A stretch of DNA of 64,000 bases from Litorivita sp050633545 (GCA_050633545.1 JBOEGS010000002.1:372001-436000), one strand, 5' to 3'. Counted from the stretch's first letter, positions 9,217 through 18,806 are shown. The notes: generated by a model from the sequence alone, not told the origin. Numbers and translations: made by a program.

Positions 9217-9317
9217 ATACCTCACATTATACAATACGACCTTCCCGCGCTGAGCGCATGGCTTTGATCGGACTGGCAGCGCCCTTCATGTGCCGCCCCA
9301 GCAACAAAGCGGGAAAG

Positions 9318-9352
9318 AAAAAGGGGCTCGGCATTTCGCCAAGCCCCTTTTT
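9318..9352. terminator. Bidirectional terminator between the small gene and infB
   Basis: Fifteen-base arms (9318-9332 and 9338-9352) with one mismatch around an ATTTC loop. The stem begins with five A and ends with five T, so it works in both directions. It ends the rimP-nusA-ylxR-infB operon on the minus strand. Confidence 0.85.
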
Positions 9353-9413
9353 CCAGTTTTAGGCTCTCGCCATCTCCCGCCACGCCGCCATGCCGGCGGC
9401 ATACGCGATAGGC

Positions 9414-11906
9414 TTAGGTCAAGGTCCGCGTCACTTCCTCGCGCTCGAAAATCTCGATGACGTCATTGGGGCGAATGTCATCGTAATTCTCAAACGCCAT
9501 GCCGCACTCTTGGCCCGACTGCACTTCTTTGACTTCGTCCTTGAAGCGCTTGAGCGTCTTGAGCGTGCCCTCGTGGATCACAACATCGTCGCGCAGCAGG
9601 CGCACGCCAGCCGAGCGGCGCGCAACGCCCTCGGTCACGATACAGCCCGCCACTTTGCCGATGCCGGTCACTTTGAACACTTCTTTGATCTGCGCATAGC
9701 CGATGAAGTGTTCGCGGATTTCTGCGCTCAAAAGCCCCGAAGCCGCTGCCTTCACATCATCCACAAGGTCATAGATCACCGAATAATACCGGATTTCCAC
9801 GCCTTTTTGGTTCGCACTGGCCCGCGCCGGCGCGTTGGCCCGCACGTTAAAGCCAAAGACCGGCGCGCCGGAGGCCTCGGCCAAACCGATGTCGCTTTCG
9901 GTGATCGCGCCAACACCCGAGTGCAATACACGTACGCGCACCTCGTCATTACCGATTTTCTCCATCGCCTGAACGATGGCCTCGGCAGAACCTTGCACGT
10001 CAGCTTTGACAAGGATCGGCAATTCGGAGACGCTTTCGTCTTCTTTTGCCTTGCTCATCAACTGCTCGAGTGTGGTAGCCGCGCCGGCCGCCGCGCGTTT
10101 GTCTTTTGCGGCCTTCTCGCGGTATTCCGCGATCTCGCGCGCCTGCGCTTCGGTTTCGGTGACGTTCAATACATCGCCTGCTTCGGGCGTGCCGTTGAGG
10201 CCAAGCACCTCGACAGGAACCGATGGTCCGGCTTCTTGAACGCGCTCGCCCTGATCGTTGATCAAAGCGCGGACCTTACCGTATTGCTCACCTACGACAA
10301 AGATATCGCCTTGGCGCAGGGTGCCGGTTTGAACCAGAACAGTCGCGACAGGGCCACGGCCGACGTCAAGCTGCGCTTCGATCACGGCGCCTTGTGCGGC
10401 GCGGTCGGGGTTGGCTTTCAATTCAAGGATCTCGGCCTGCAGCGCGATCGCTTCGAGCAGTTGATCAAGCCCCTGCCCCGTATGCGCAGAGACTTCGACA
10501 TCCTGCACCTCACCGGACATGGCCTCGACGATCACCTCATGTTGCAAAAGCTCGGTGCGCACCTTCATCGGGTCCGCCTCGGGCTTGTCGCATTTGTTGA
10601 TCGCCACGATCATCGGCACATTGGCCGCTTTCGCGTGATTGATGGCCTCAATGGTTTGCGGCATCACCGAATCGTCGGCAGCAACCACAAGAACCACAAT
10701 ATCCGTGACCTGCGCGCCGCGCGAACGCATCGACGTAAAGGCCGCGTGGCCCGGTGTGTCGAGGAAGCTCAGCAGTGCACCGCTATCAGTTTTCACCTGA
10801 TAGGCACCGATGTGTTGCGTGATGCCGCCCGCTTCGCCCGCAACCACTTTGGCATTGCGGATCGCATCGAGAAGCGAGGTTTTACCGTGGTCAACGTGTC
10901 CCATGATCGTAATGACCGGCGGACGCGGTTGCAGATCTTCGTCCTTGTCGATGATCTCTTTGATCACGTCTTCCACATCCGAGTCAGAGACGCGCACAAC
11001 TTTGTGGCCAAACTCTTCGATGATCAATTCGGCGGTATCCGCGTCGATGGTTTGGTTTTGGGTCACCATCATGCCGTTGGTCATCAAGGCTTTGACGACG
11101 TCAGCTACACGCTCGGCCATACGGTTGGCCAATTCCGAAACCACGATTGCTTCGGGCAATTGCACGTCGCGCACGACCTTTTCGCGCTCCTGGGTGCCCA
11201 TCGCCTTTTGACGCGCGCGCTCTTGCTTGCGCTTCATTGCGGCCATGGACTTCGGACGTCCGCCTTCGCCGCCCGAAAGGGCTTGGTTCAATGTCAGCTT
11301 GCCCGAACGGCGGCCATCATCACGGCCTTTGTTGCGATTGGGGCGGTCTTCATTTTCGGCAGGACGGCGCGTGTTGGCGCCCGCAGCAGGTGGAGCCGAA
11401 CGCTGCGCGCGCGGCGCAGCAGGCTCGCCTGCAGGCGGATTGGCCGCAGCGGCAGCGGCAGCCTTGGCCGCATCTTCCGCAGCACGCCGGACCCGCTCGT
11501 CCTCTTCGGCTTTCGCCTTCAACGCATTTTCACGTTCACGCTCTTCGCGCTCTTTGGCCTCGGCCTCTTCGCGGCGACGCTGGCGCTCTTCCTCGCGTGC
11601 CTTTTCATCGGCTTCGCGCTGCGCAGCATCATCCGCCTCGCGCGCTTTCGCCGCTTGCAGCGCCTTCAAACGGCGCTCCATCTCCGCGTCGGATATCCCG
11701 GCAGGCCGTTTGGACGGGTCGCCCAAGGCCGGATTGCCGCCCGCGCCCGGCTTTGCGCCGCCCGGTTTGGGCACCACAACGCGCTTGCGCTTGGTTTCCA
11801 CCACGACATTCTTGGTCCGCCCGTGGCTGAAGCTTTGCTTCACATTGCCCGCGCGCGGGCCACCACGTACACCCAAAGTCTTTTTGCCGTCGTTGTCGTC
11901 GCTCAT
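9414..11906 (-). CDS. infB: Translation initiation factor IF-2
   Basis: An 830-residue IF-2, the GTPase that brings initiator fMet-tRNA to the 30S subunit. The first third is a basic and Glu/Arg/Ala-rich region with a long charged coiled coil (about residues 65-190), typical of alphaproteobacterial IF-2. The G domain starts near residue 333 with GHVDHGKT, then DTPGH and NKCD. Domains II-IV follow, ending in ERTVTRTL-like sequence (EREEVTRTL). It is the last gene of the rimP-nusA-ylxR-infB operon, five bases after the ylxR-like gene. Confidence 0.98.
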   Translation of the reverse strand: MSDDNDGKKTLGVRGGPRAGNVKQSFSHGRTKNVVVETKRKRVVVPKPGGAKPGAGGNPALGDPSKRPAGISDAEMERRLKALQAAKAREADDAAQREADEKAREEERQRRREEAEAKEREERERENALKAKAEEDERVRRAAEDAAKAAAAAAANPPAGEPAAPRAQRSAPPAAGANTRRPAENEDRPNRNKGRDDGRRSGKLTLNQALSGGEGGRPKSMAAMKRKQERARQKAMGTQEREKVVRDVQLPEAIVVSELANRMAERVADVVKALMTNGMMVTQNQTIDADTAELIIEEFGHKVVRVSDSDVEDVIKEIIDKDEDLQPRPPVITIMGHVDHGKTSLLDAIRNAKVVAGEAGGITQHIGAYQVKTDSGALLSFLDTPGHAAFTSMRSRGAQVTDIVVLVVAADDSVMPQTIEAINHAKAANVPMIVAINKCDKPEADPMKVRTELLQHEVIVEAMSGEVQDVEVSAHTGQGLDQLLEAIALQAEILELKANPDRAAQGAVIEAQLDVGRGPVATVLVQTGTLRQGDIFVVGEQYGKVRALINDQGERVQEAGPSVPVEVLGLNGTPEAGDVLNVTETEAQAREIAEYREKAAKDKRAAAGAATTLEQLMSKAKEDESVSELPILVKADVQGSAEAIVQAMEKIGNDEVRVRVLHSGVGAITESDIGLAEASGAPVFGFNVRANAPARASANQKGVEIRYYSVIYDLVDDVKAAASGLLSAEIREHFIGYAQIKEVFKVTGIGKVAGCIVTEGVARRSAGVRLLRDDVVIHEGTLKTLKRFKDEVKEVQSGQECGMAFENYDDIRPNDVIEIFEREEVTRTLT

Positions 11907-11911
11907 GTGGT

Positions 11912-12535
11912 CTACTTCCCTTTTCGGCGAGCCTTCCCGCCGTCCGAAACGCGCAGGCCTTTCAGCCTTGCCGCTTCCTCTACAACACGTTGCGCCAAAC
12001 CACCAGCCGCCAGTGCAGCGTGGATCGTGGTTTCGCGCCCGAATGCCTGACCCAGCTCATCCGCTGTCAGCCATCCAATGAATTTTCCGCCCTCGGGCGT
12101 GCTCAGTTTCGACTTACCGCGCTCGGAGCCATCAGAGGCCTGCAAGAGCACTTTGGCATCGTCTTTATAGAGCCAGTCCTTGACCTTCTCGTAGCCCGAA
12201 ACCGCATGGCCGCCCTTGCGGGCAAGGCTAACGAGATCGATAATCCGCCGCGCCAATTGCGCCTCGATCTTGGCGACCAAATCATCGGGCACCTGCACCG
12301 TCTGCTTGGCCGCACGGGCGAACAGCCCTTTTTGCACAGCCAAGTCGAGCGCCTCACGGGTCGCACGGACCCAAATACCACGCCCGGGCAGTTTGCCCAT
12401 GATATCCGCCACGATTTGCCCGTCCGGCCCCACAACAAAGCGGATCAGCTCAGAGGTAGGATGCGCTTCGCCCGTGGCAATGCACTTGCGCTCCGGCCCG
12501 TCCTCGCGGGATTTTTCTGCACCGGCTCGACCCAT
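11912..12535 (-). CDS. YlxR/DUF448 RNA-binding protein with L7Ae-like domain
   Basis: A 207-residue protein. The N-terminal YlxR domain (about residues 14-90) has RKCIATGE and the KLPGRGIWV motif. The second half (about 95-190) resembles the L7Ae/L30e fold, with LVSLARKGGHAVSGYEKV. The C-terminus is basic. YlxR proteins bind RNA and are found between nusA and infB in most bacteria; a role in transcription or RNase P has been suggested for some. The gene lies in exactly that place here. The product is probably cytosolic and associated with the nucleic-acid machinery, but its exact job is not known. Confidence 0.9.
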   Translation of the reverse strand: MGRAGAEKSREDGPERKCIATGEAHPTSELIRFVVGPDGQIVADIMGKLPGRGIWVRATREALDLAVQKGLFARAAKQTVQVPDDLVAKIEAQLARRIIDLVSLARKGGHAVSGYEKVKDWLYKDDAKVLLQASDGSERGKSKLSTPEGGKFIGWLTADELGQAFGRETTIHAALAAGGLAQRVVEEAARLKGLRVSDGGKARRKGK

Positions 12536-12558
12536 CGGCGGCTCCAGACCCGAGACCC

Positions 12559-14184
12559 TTAGGCCTCGGCCTCCTCTTCCGCGGCACCCTCGTCTTCGGC
12601 ACCCTCGTCCTCAGAGGCCTCAAGCTCGGTCGGGTCGACCCAACCCAGCAAGACGCGCGCGGTCATGACCATGTTTTGCGCTTCTTCGAGGCTGACGTCG
12701 AATTTTTCGAGCAAACCATCGTCCTTGATGCGCTCGCCGCCTTCGGTCGTCCAACCGCCGGCCAATTCCCAATCCGCGCATGTGGCGAAATCTTCGAGCG
12801 TTTTCACGCCATCTTCGGCCAATGCTTCCACCATCTGGGGTGTCAGACCTTCGAATTCAATAAGGCTATCCTCGACTCCAAGCTCGCGGGCATGGGCCAA
12901 AGCGGCCTTTGCCGCAGCTTCGAGCGTTTCACGCGCACGGGTCTGCAATTCTTTTGCGGTATCTTCGTCCACGCCGTCGATGACCAAAAGCTCGTCCAGT
13001 TCGACATAACCGACCTCTTCGAGGTTGGTGAAGCCTTCGGCGACCAGAAGCTGCGCAAAGAATTCGTCCACATCCAATGCATCCATGAAGAGCTTGGTGC
13101 GAATTTCAAATTCTTTCTGGCGGCGCTCGGATTCCTCGGATTCGGTCATGATATCGATATCAAGGCCGGTCAGTTGCGAGGCAAGACGCACGTTCTGGCC
13201 GCGGCGACCGATGGCGAGCGACAATTGCTCATCGGGCACAACCACTTCAATGCGCTCGGCTTCCTCGTCGAGAACCACTTTGGTCACCTCGGCGGGTTGA
13301 AGCGCATTCACGAGGAAGGTCGGCTGATCTTCATTCCACGGGATAATATCGATTTTCTCGCCCTGAAGCTCGTTGACAACGGCCTGCACGCGGCTGCCGC
13401 GCATACCGACGCAGGCGCCAACGGGGTCGATGCCGCTGTCGTAAGAGATCACGGCGATTTTCGCGCGCGACCCAGGATCACGGGCAACGGCTTTGATTTC
13501 GATGATGCCGTCATAGATTTCTGGCACCTCCATCTTGAACAGCTCGGCCATGAACTCGGGCGCGGTGCGCGACAGGAAAATCTGCGGGCCGCGCGCTTCG
13601 CGGCGCACGTCCTTGATAAAGCACCGCACACGGTCGTTCGGGCGATAGCTTTCGCGGCCGATCTTCTCGTTGCGGCGCAAGATGCCTTCGCCGCGGCCCA
13701 CATCGACGATGACGTTGCCGTATTCCTCGCGCTTGACCACACCGTTTATGATGGTGCCTGCGCGGTCTTTGAATTCTTCAAACTGGCGATCGCGCTCGGC
13801 TTCGCGGACCTTTTGCAAGATCACCTGCTTGGCCGATTGCGCCGCGATCCGGCCCATTTCAACGGGCGGCACTTCTTCGACGAACGTATCGCCGACAGCA
13901 GGGTTTTCCATATATTGCTTGGCCTGCTCGACCGTCAGCTCGGATTGGTAGTTCTCAAGCTCTTCATCCTCGACCACGGTGCGCACACGGGTAAACGTCG
14001 CGCGGCCCGTCTTGCGGTCGATGCTGACCCGAATGTCCATCTCCGAGCCGTAACGGCTCTTGGCCGCGCGCGCGAGGCTCTCTTCCATCGCCTCGACCAC
14101 CAAACCGGGATCGATCATCTTTTCGCGGGCAACCGCCTCGGCCGTTTGCAGCAGCTCAAGCTGGTTTGCAGATGTAATTGCCAT
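12559..14184 (-). CDS. nusA: Transcription termination/antitermination factor NusA
   Basis: A 541-residue NusA that binds RNA polymerase and modulates pausing, termination and antitermination. Order of parts: the N-terminal polymerase-binding domain, S1 domain, two KH domains (VGACVGMRGSRVQAV and LAIGRRGQNVRLASQLTG), then two C-terminal acidic repeats with helix-hairpin-helix character. The tail is very acidic (Glu/Ala/Asp). GAGGAG precedes the ATG. It follows rimP closely and precedes ylxR, the standard operon. Confidence 0.98.
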   Translation of the reverse strand: MAITSANQLELLQTAEAVAREKMIDPGLVVEAMEESLARAAKSRYGSEMDIRVSIDRKTGRATFTRVRTVVEDEELENYQSELTVEQAKQYMENPAVGDTFVEEVPPVEMGRIAAQSAKQVILQKVREAERDRQFEEFKDRAGTIINGVVKREEYGNVIVDVGRGEGILRRNEKIGRESYRPNDRVRCFIKDVRREARGPQIFLSRTAPEFMAELFKMEVPEIYDGIIEIKAVARDPGSRAKIAVISYDSGIDPVGACVGMRGSRVQAVVNELQGEKIDIIPWNEDQPTFLVNALQPAEVTKVVLDEEAERIEVVVPDEQLSLAIGRRGQNVRLASQLTGLDIDIMTESEESERRQKEFEIRTKLFMDALDVDEFFAQLLVAEGFTNLEEVGYVELDELLVIDGVDEDTAKELQTRARETLEAAAKAALAHARELGVEDSLIEFEGLTPQMVEALAEDGVKTLEDFATCADWELAGGWTTEGGERIKDDGLLEKFDVSLEEAQNMVMTARVLLGWVDPTELEASEDEGAEDEGAAEEEAEA

Positions 14185-14220
14185 TCTCAGGTTCTCCTCG
14201 GAACATGCGCCTTGGCGGCG

Positions 14221-14808
14221 TTACTCTTCGTTGGTGTCTGTTTCGGTCTCGATCTCGTCGAAACCCTCTTCATTCAATACGCCCGCCGCCTTGCGTTGGC
14301 GCAGCATCTCTTTGATCAAATCATCGGTCAGGACCAGTTTCGCATCGGTCAACCAATCGAATTGCAGGCCGACGGTCACGGTTTCCTTGCCCTCTTCGAG
14401 GTTGATCAGAACCTCGTCGCCCTCGATCCCCGCCAGCACGCCTTTGAAGCGGCGGCGCCCGTCGATCAATTCGCCCGTTTCCAATTTGGCCTCATAGCCT
14501 TCGAACATGTCGAAATCTTTGAGCCGCGTCAGCGGGCGGTCGATACCGGGGCTGGAGACCTCCAGAACATATTCGTCCGAAATCGGATCCTCGACATCCA
14601 AAGTCGCGCCCAGCGCCGTGGAAATTTTCGCGCAATCATCGACCTCGATCCCGCCTTCGGGTTTATCGGCCATGATTTGCAACGTGTTTGTCTTGCCGCT
14701 CATCAGGCGCACGCGCACCAACTCATACCCCATGTCTTCGATCACGGGGGTGATGATCTCGGCAAGACGCCGGTCCATCGCAGCTTTGGCAATCAGATCG
14801 TTACTCAT
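14221..14808 (-). CDS. rimP: Ribosome maturation factor RimP
   Basis: A 195-residue RimP, needed for late 30S subunit assembly. The N-terminal alpha/beta domain has ITPVIEDMGYELVRVRL, followed by VDDCAKISTALGATLDVEDP and EVSSPGIDRPL, which are family hallmarks. The C-terminal SH3-like barrel covers about residues 105-180. The acidic Glu/Thr/Asp tail is longer than in E. coli. First gene of the rimP-nusA-ylxR-infB operon. Confidence 0.95.
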   Translation of the reverse strand: MSNDLIAKAAMDRRLAEIITPVIEDMGYELVRVRLMSGKTNTLQIMADKPEGGIEVDDCAKISTALGATLDVEDPISDEYVLEVSSPGIDRPLTRLKDFDMFEGYEAKLETGELIDGRRRFKGVLAGIEGDEVLINLEEGKETVTVGLQFDWLTDAKLVLTDDLIKEMLRQRKAAGVLNEEGFDEIETETDTNEE

Positions 14809-14897
14809 ATCGGCCTTAGTGGTCCTATCGGTTGCGCCCCATGCGGGGATCGTATCGACACGCGGCCCCGCATATTGTCCAAATCAAAGACAGGCAC

Positions 14898-14921
14898 AAA
14901 AAAACGGGCGCGCGGCCCGTT
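14898..14921 (-). terminator. Rho-independent terminator of the methyltransferase gene
   Basis: Stem AACGGGC (14903-14909) with GCCCGTT (14915-14921). On the minus strand the stem is followed by an unbroken T run. It lies between the methyltransferase gene (ends at 15030) and rimP, so rimP needs its own promoter. Confidence 0.8.
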
Positions 14922-14945
14922 GATCGTTCTCGGTGGAGCCTCAAT

Positions 14946-14969
14946 CTCTCAAAGCGCCGCTGTTGAGAG
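14946..14969. other. Perfect 7-bp stem-loop between two minus-strand genes
   Basis: CTCTCAA (14946-14952) and TTGAGAG (14963-14969) around a 10-base loop. It lies between the methyltransferase stop and its T-tailed terminator, so it may be a 3'-end structure. No T run of its own. Confidence 0.4.
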
Positions 14970-15029
14970 CGATATAGGCCGATGATGCCGCATGTGCAAG
15001 GCTTTTGTCGGCGCGCGCGCCTTGGCGGC

Positions 15030-15668
15030 TCAATAGGCCGCCGAGGGCCGCCGCGCGATCACAAAGGTCGCCGCCATTTTGGCCGGAGGGGTCCATGACG
15101 ATATTACCTCGAAACCCGCCGTGCGCATCACCGCCAAAAGCTCGTCTTGCGATATATATTGGACCTTGGGCAAAATCCCCAAAGGCGCCAACACCGCAAG
15201 CAGCAATTTGACCGGCGTGAACCCTTTGCCAAGGCAGGCCGTGGACGAGATAAAATACCCGCCAGGGGGCAGCATCATATAGGCCTTTTCGATCACCTGC
15301 GCGTAGTCGGGCAAAAGATGCAGCACATTGAGCGCCAGTATCGCCTCGAAACTGGCGGGCTGCGCCTTGAGTGTGCTGGCCGATCCAACCTCAAAGCGCG
15401 CATTCTCGACGCCGGCCTCTGCCGCACGCGCCCGCGCGATCTCGATCATCTTCTCGGAGAAATCGACGCCCAAGATCGAGCGCACATAGGGCGCATGGCC
15501 AACCGCCGTCGTGCCGGTGCCGCATCCGATTTCAAGCACACGCATTCCGTTATGCAAAATCGCGCGCGTCTCGTCGATCTTGCGCTGATATGTGGCCTCA
15601 TCGCTGATCTTCGAGCGCGCGTAGCGCGGCGCCATAAAGTTCCAAAACCCGCTGCCCTTGCCTGCCAT
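15030..15668 (-). CDS. Class I SAM-dependent methyltransferase
   Basis: A 212-residue methyltransferase. The SAM-binding motif I is VLEIGCGTGTTA at about residue 48, followed by motif II-like VDFSEKMIEIARARA and the ALNVLHLL segment. The second half has hydrophobic patches (LLLAVLAPLGIL) and could touch a lipid or quinone. The substrate cannot be named. The frame is open upstream into pip, but the start at 15668, eight bases after the pip stop, gives the usual N-terminus (MAGKGSGFWNFMA). Second gene of a pip-methyltransferase pair. Confidence 0.85.
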   Translation of the reverse strand: MAGKGSGFWNFMAPRYARSKISDEATYQRKIDETRAILHNGMRVLEIGCGTGTTAVGHAPYVRSILGVDFSEKMIEIARARAAEAGVENARFEVGSASTLKAQPASFEAILALNVLHLLPDYAQVIEKAYMMLPPGGYFISSTACLGKGFTPVKLLLAVLAPLGILPKVQYISQDELLAVMRTAGFEVISSWTPPAKMAATFVIARRPSAAY

Positions 15669-15676
15669 ATCGCGCC

Positions 15677-16669
15677 CTACCCCTTTGCCTTTGGGCCGCC
15701 GGACAATGCCAGACGGTCCATGATTCGCACCAATTCTGCGGAAATTCCCGCCTCTGACAACGCATGACCTGCCACCGGCACCATGCGCAATTCGGCGCGC
15801 GGCCATGCCTCGGCCAGACGGTAAGCTGTCACCGGCGGGCAAATCATATCATAGCGACCCTGCACGATATGTGCGGGAATGTGAGAAATGCGGCCCATCT
15901 TCTTCATGATGTGCCCATCTTCGTCGAGCCATCCCGCATGGGTGAAATAGTGATTCTCCAGACGGCTGAAGGCCCGCGCGTATTCGCCCGCGCTCTCGCC
16001 GCCATATCCCGTTGACTGCACCGAGGCCAACGCGTTCTCCCATGCCGCCCACGCCTTGCCGTATTTCACCTCTTCCATGCGATTGCCGCTAAACAACCGC
16101 TTGTGATAGGCGGCAATCATATCGCCGCGCTCATCCTCGGGTATGGGGGCGCAAAACCGGTCCCATGTGTCGGGCCAAAATTGCCCCGCGCCGCCGCCGT
16201 AGAACCAATCCAGCTCGGCCTTGGTCATCATGAACACCCCGCGCAGCACCAGATGTTGTGCCCGCTCGGGATGGGTTTGCGCGTATATGAGCGACAAGGT
16301 CGCGCCCCAACTGCCGCCGAACACCACCCACGCATCGATGCCCAAAGCCGCGCGGATCATTTCGATATCGCGCACAAGGTGCCATGTGCTGTTGTCGGTC
16401 ACGCTCGCATAGGGCTTTGACCGCCCGCAGCCGCGTTGATCAAACAAAACCACGCGGTAAACCTCGGGATCGAAATAACGCCGCATCGCAGGGCTGCACC
16501 CGCCGCCCGGACCGCCGTGAAGCACCACAACAGGGCGCCCTTCGGGATTGCCCGATTGCTCGACATAAATACTATGCCCCTCACCCACATCGAGCATCCG
16601 CTGATCGAACGGGTCGATCGGCGGGTATAAATATTGCACTGCGCTCTTTTGGCCTGAGATTCTGTCCAT
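15677..16669 (-). CDS. pip: Prolyl aminopeptidase
   Basis: A 330-residue alpha/beta-hydrolase peptidase of family S33 that removes N-terminal proline from peptides. Oxyanion-hole motif HGGPGGG near residue 50, nucleophile elbow GGSWGAT near 118, and conserved acid and histidine regions (GRYDMICP and VAGHALSE) near 273 and 300 complete the triad. Length matches the family. No signal peptide, so cytosolic peptide turnover. Divergent from ubiG with 75 bases between the starts. Confidence 0.93.
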   Translation of the reverse strand: MDRISGQKSAVQYLYPPIDPFDQRMLDVGEGHSIYVEQSGNPEGRPVVVLHGGPGGGCSPAMRRYFDPEVYRVVLFDQRGCGRSKPYASVTDNSTWHLVRDIEMIRAALGIDAWVVFGGSWGATLSLIYAQTHPERAQHLVLRGVFMMTKAELDWFYGGGAGQFWPDTWDRFCAPIPEDERGDMIAAYHKRLFSGNRMEEVKYGKAWAAWENALASVQSTGYGGESAGEYARAFSRLENHYFTHAGWLDEDGHIMKKMGRISHIPAHIVQGRYDMICPPVTAYRLAEAWPRAELRMVPVAGHALSEAGISAELVRIMDRLALSGGPKAKG

Positions 16670-16744
16670 GACTGCCCTATATAGATCTCAAAGTCCGACG
16701 CACCAGCGCCCGCGACACCCCCAGAAGAGCACAGGGAGAGCAAA

Positions 16745-17494
16745 ATGCAAACCGCCCAAAACACCGTCGATCCCGCAGAAGTCGCCAAATTCGAAGCCAT
16801 GGCCGCCGAATGGTGGGACCCGAATGGCAAGTTCAAGCCGCTGCATATGCTCAACCCCTGCCGATTGGATTACATCACCTCGCAAATCGCCGCCGAATTT
16901 GGCCGCGATCTGGACCGCCCGCGCCCGTTCGAGGGCCTGCGCATTCTCGACATCGGATGTGGCGGCGGGCTTTTGTCCGAACCCATGGCGCGCCTTGGCG
17001 CGACGGTCGTCGGCGCCGATGCGGCGGCGGGCAATATCCCCGTCGCGCAGGTCCATGCCGAAGCCTCGGGGCTGACCATCGATTACCGCAATGTCACCGC
17101 CGAATCCTTGGCCGAGGATGGCGAGCAATTCGACGTGGTTCTCAACATGGAGGTGGTCGAACATGTCTCCGATCCGCAAGCCTATACGACCGCCTGCCAG
17201 ATGCTGCTCAAACCGGGGGGATTGATGATATGCTCGACCATCAACCGCAATCCCAAAAGCTTCGCCGTGGCCATCGTCGGGGCCGAGGTGATCATGCGCT
17301 GGCTGCCAAAAGGCACCCATGAGTGGCGCAAGTTCATCACGCCGGACGAGCTTTACGGCTTGATCGAAACCGCAGGCCTGCGCCCCGTGGATCGCAAGGG
17401 CTTTGTGTTCAACCCAATCACGTGGAAGTGGTCTTTGTCGGATCGCGATTTGAGCGTCAATTACGTCACCGCCAGCGTGAAACCGAACGCGTAA
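16745..17494 (+). CDS. ubiG: Ubiquinone biosynthesis O-methyltransferase UbiG
   Basis: A 249-residue SAM methyltransferase that makes both O-methylations in ubiquinone synthesis. Family signatures: EAMAAEWWDPNGKFKPLH at residues 18-35, SAM motif DIGCGGGL near 75, and NMEVVEHV. The C-terminal region HEWRKFITP is also typical. GGGAGAG precedes the ATG. Its stop is immediately next to the stop of the petP-like gene on the other strand, with no gap and no terminator visible. Confidence 0.96.
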   Translation: MQTAQNTVDPAEVAKFEAMAAEWWDPNGKFKPLHMLNPCRLDYITSQIAAEFGRDLDRPRPFEGLRILDIGCGGGLLSEPMARLGATVVGADAAAGNIPVAQVHAEASGLTIDYRNVTAESLAEDGEQFDVVLNMEVVEHVSDPQAYTTACQMLLKPGGLMICSTINRNPKSFAVAIVGAEVIMRWLPKGTHEWRKFITPDELYGLIETAGLRPVDRKGFVFNPITWKWSLSDRDLSVNYVTASVKPNA

Positions 17495-17938
17495 TCACTC
17501 GTCCTCAAGCTTGGCGCGCAGCTCGCGCAGGATAGGCAGGACGGCGCGGACTTTTTCGTCGCCGATCTCGCTGACCAAATCCGAAATCATCGGAGAAATC
17601 GCCGCCAATGCCGCCTCGCGCGCTTGGCGGCCTGCGGGGCTGATCGCGACCATCTTGCGGCGCGCATCATCCCAATCGGGGCGGATGTGGACATAGCCCG
17701 CCCATTCCAGTTTGCTCAGCGTATTGGTCATCGCGCCGCGGGTGACATGGAACGTCTTGGCCAATTGCGCGGGGCTGCGCTCGGCACCCGCATGGGCCAG
17801 ATGGTTCAACACCGAAAAATGCGAGATCTCCATCCCCTTGGGCAGAACGCGGCTGAGCCGGTTGCGCACCAATTGATCGGCGGTCAGGATTTCGCTGAAC
17901 AAAGCGACGGCGAGGGCATTTGCGGTGGTATCGGTCAT
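17495..17938 (-). CDS. petP: MarR-family transcriptional regulator, PetP-like
   Basis: A 147-residue winged-helix regulator. The recognition region is SPAQLAKTFHVTRGAMTNTLSKLEWAG, followed by the wing WDDARRKMVAISPAG. It resembles PetP of Rhodobacter capsulatus, which works with PetR in control of cytochrome bc1 genes, but no petR or pet genes are nearby. The longer frame back to 18163 runs through the nitrilase gene; the start at 17938 gives a normal MarR N-terminus. It is the last gene of comF-grxC-nitrilase-petP. Confidence 0.82.
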   Translation of the reverse strand: MTDTTANALAVALFSEILTADQLVRNRLSRVLPKGMEISHFSVLNHLAHAGAERSPAQLAKTFHVTRGAMTNTLSKLEWAGYVHIRPDWDDARRKMVAISPAGRQAREAALAAISPMISDLVSEIGDEKVRAVLPILRELRAKLEDE

Positions 17939-17972
17939 AGCTCTTACTGCTTTAAGGCCCTGATCTCGTGCG

Positions 17973-18803
17973 TCAAGGCCCGCGAAAGGCGCGATCGTGA
18001 TCCAAGGCGGGCACCCGCGCGCGGGCGCGCCGCACCTCATCGAGCGACAGATCGACATATCCGATGCCCGCATCCGCCCCCATATCCAGCAAGACCTCGC
18101 CCCACGGAGCCACCGCCATCGCATGGCCATAGGTGCGGCGCGGCTTGCCGCGGCTGAGGTCATGGGCGCCGGTTTGCGCAGGAGCCAGAATATAACAGCC
18201 CGTCTCGATGGCGCGCGCGCGCAGCAAAGGCTCCCAATGCGCCGCGCCGGTCACGGGGGAAAACGCCGCAGGCACGGTCAATATCTGCGCGCCCGCCTTG
18301 GCTAGGGCGCGATACAGATAGGCAAAGCGCAGATCGTAGCACACCGACAGGCCCAGCGCGCCAAAAGGCGTTTGGCATATTTGCGCATGATCGCCCGGAC
18401 GGTATCCGTCGCTTTCGCGGAAAGTCTCGGTCTCGCTGACCTGCACATCAAACATATGCAGCTTGTCATAGCGCGCCTTGATGCTGCCATCGGGGGCGAT
18501 GACGAAGGAGCGGTTGGCAAATCGCCCGTCCGCATCGCGGGTTTTCACCCCGAGCGAGCCGATCAATAGCCAAATTCCCAAAGCTTGCGCCTCGGCGCGC
18601 AGGCCTTTGAGGGTCCGGTCCTCCTCCTCCAGCGCCAGCACCTCGTTTTGATGGCTTCGCGAGGTGGAGACGCAATTGCACACCTCGGGCAACAGGGCGA
18701 ACCCCGCGCCATTGCCCGCCGCCTCGCGCAGCATCTCTTGCATCATCGCAAGGTTTTGCGGCGGATTGTCCGACGAACAGATTTGCAACAGCGCGGCTTT
18801 CAT
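17973..18803 (-). CDS. Carbon-nitrogen hydrolase, Nit1/omega-amidase-like
   Basis: A 276-residue nitrilase-superfamily amidase. The catalytic triad is complete: Glu40 (LLPEVCN), Lys114 (YDKLHMFDV) and Cys155 (SVCYDLRF). Within the superfamily the KLHMFDV and CYDLRF wording is that of the Nit branch, which removes deaminated glutathione or acts as omega-amidase. This fits the grxC gene three bases upstream, but is inference. Cytosolic. Confidence 0.88.
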   Translation of the reverse strand: MKAALLQICSSDNPPQNLAMMQEMLREAAGNGAGFALLPEVCNCVSTSRSHQNEVLALEEEDRTLKGLRAEAQALGIWLLIGSLGVKTRDADGRFANRSFVIAPDGSIKARYDKLHMFDVQVSETETFRESDGYRPGDHAQICQTPFGALGLSVCYDLRFAYLYRALAKAGAQILTVPAAFSPVTGAAHWEPLLRARAIETGCYILAPAQTGAHDLSRGKPRRTYGHAMAVAPWGEVLLDMGADAGIGYVDLSLDEVRRARARVPALDHDRAFRGP

Positions 18804-18806
18804 CGC

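Noticed and set aside
8993..9253. 86-codon frame overlapping the 44-codon gene
   Set aside because: No Shine-Dalgarno, a poor-quality translation, and it runs past the hairpin. The shorter frame at 9028 is better supported.
9390..12050. 886-codon open frame antisense to infB
   Set aside because: It mirrors the infB codons, has biased Arg/His/Phe content and no ribosome-binding site. A shadow of a real gene.
12676..14985. 769-codon open frame antisense to nusA and rimP
   Set aside because: Same reason: crosses two real genes on the other strand and has no family signature.
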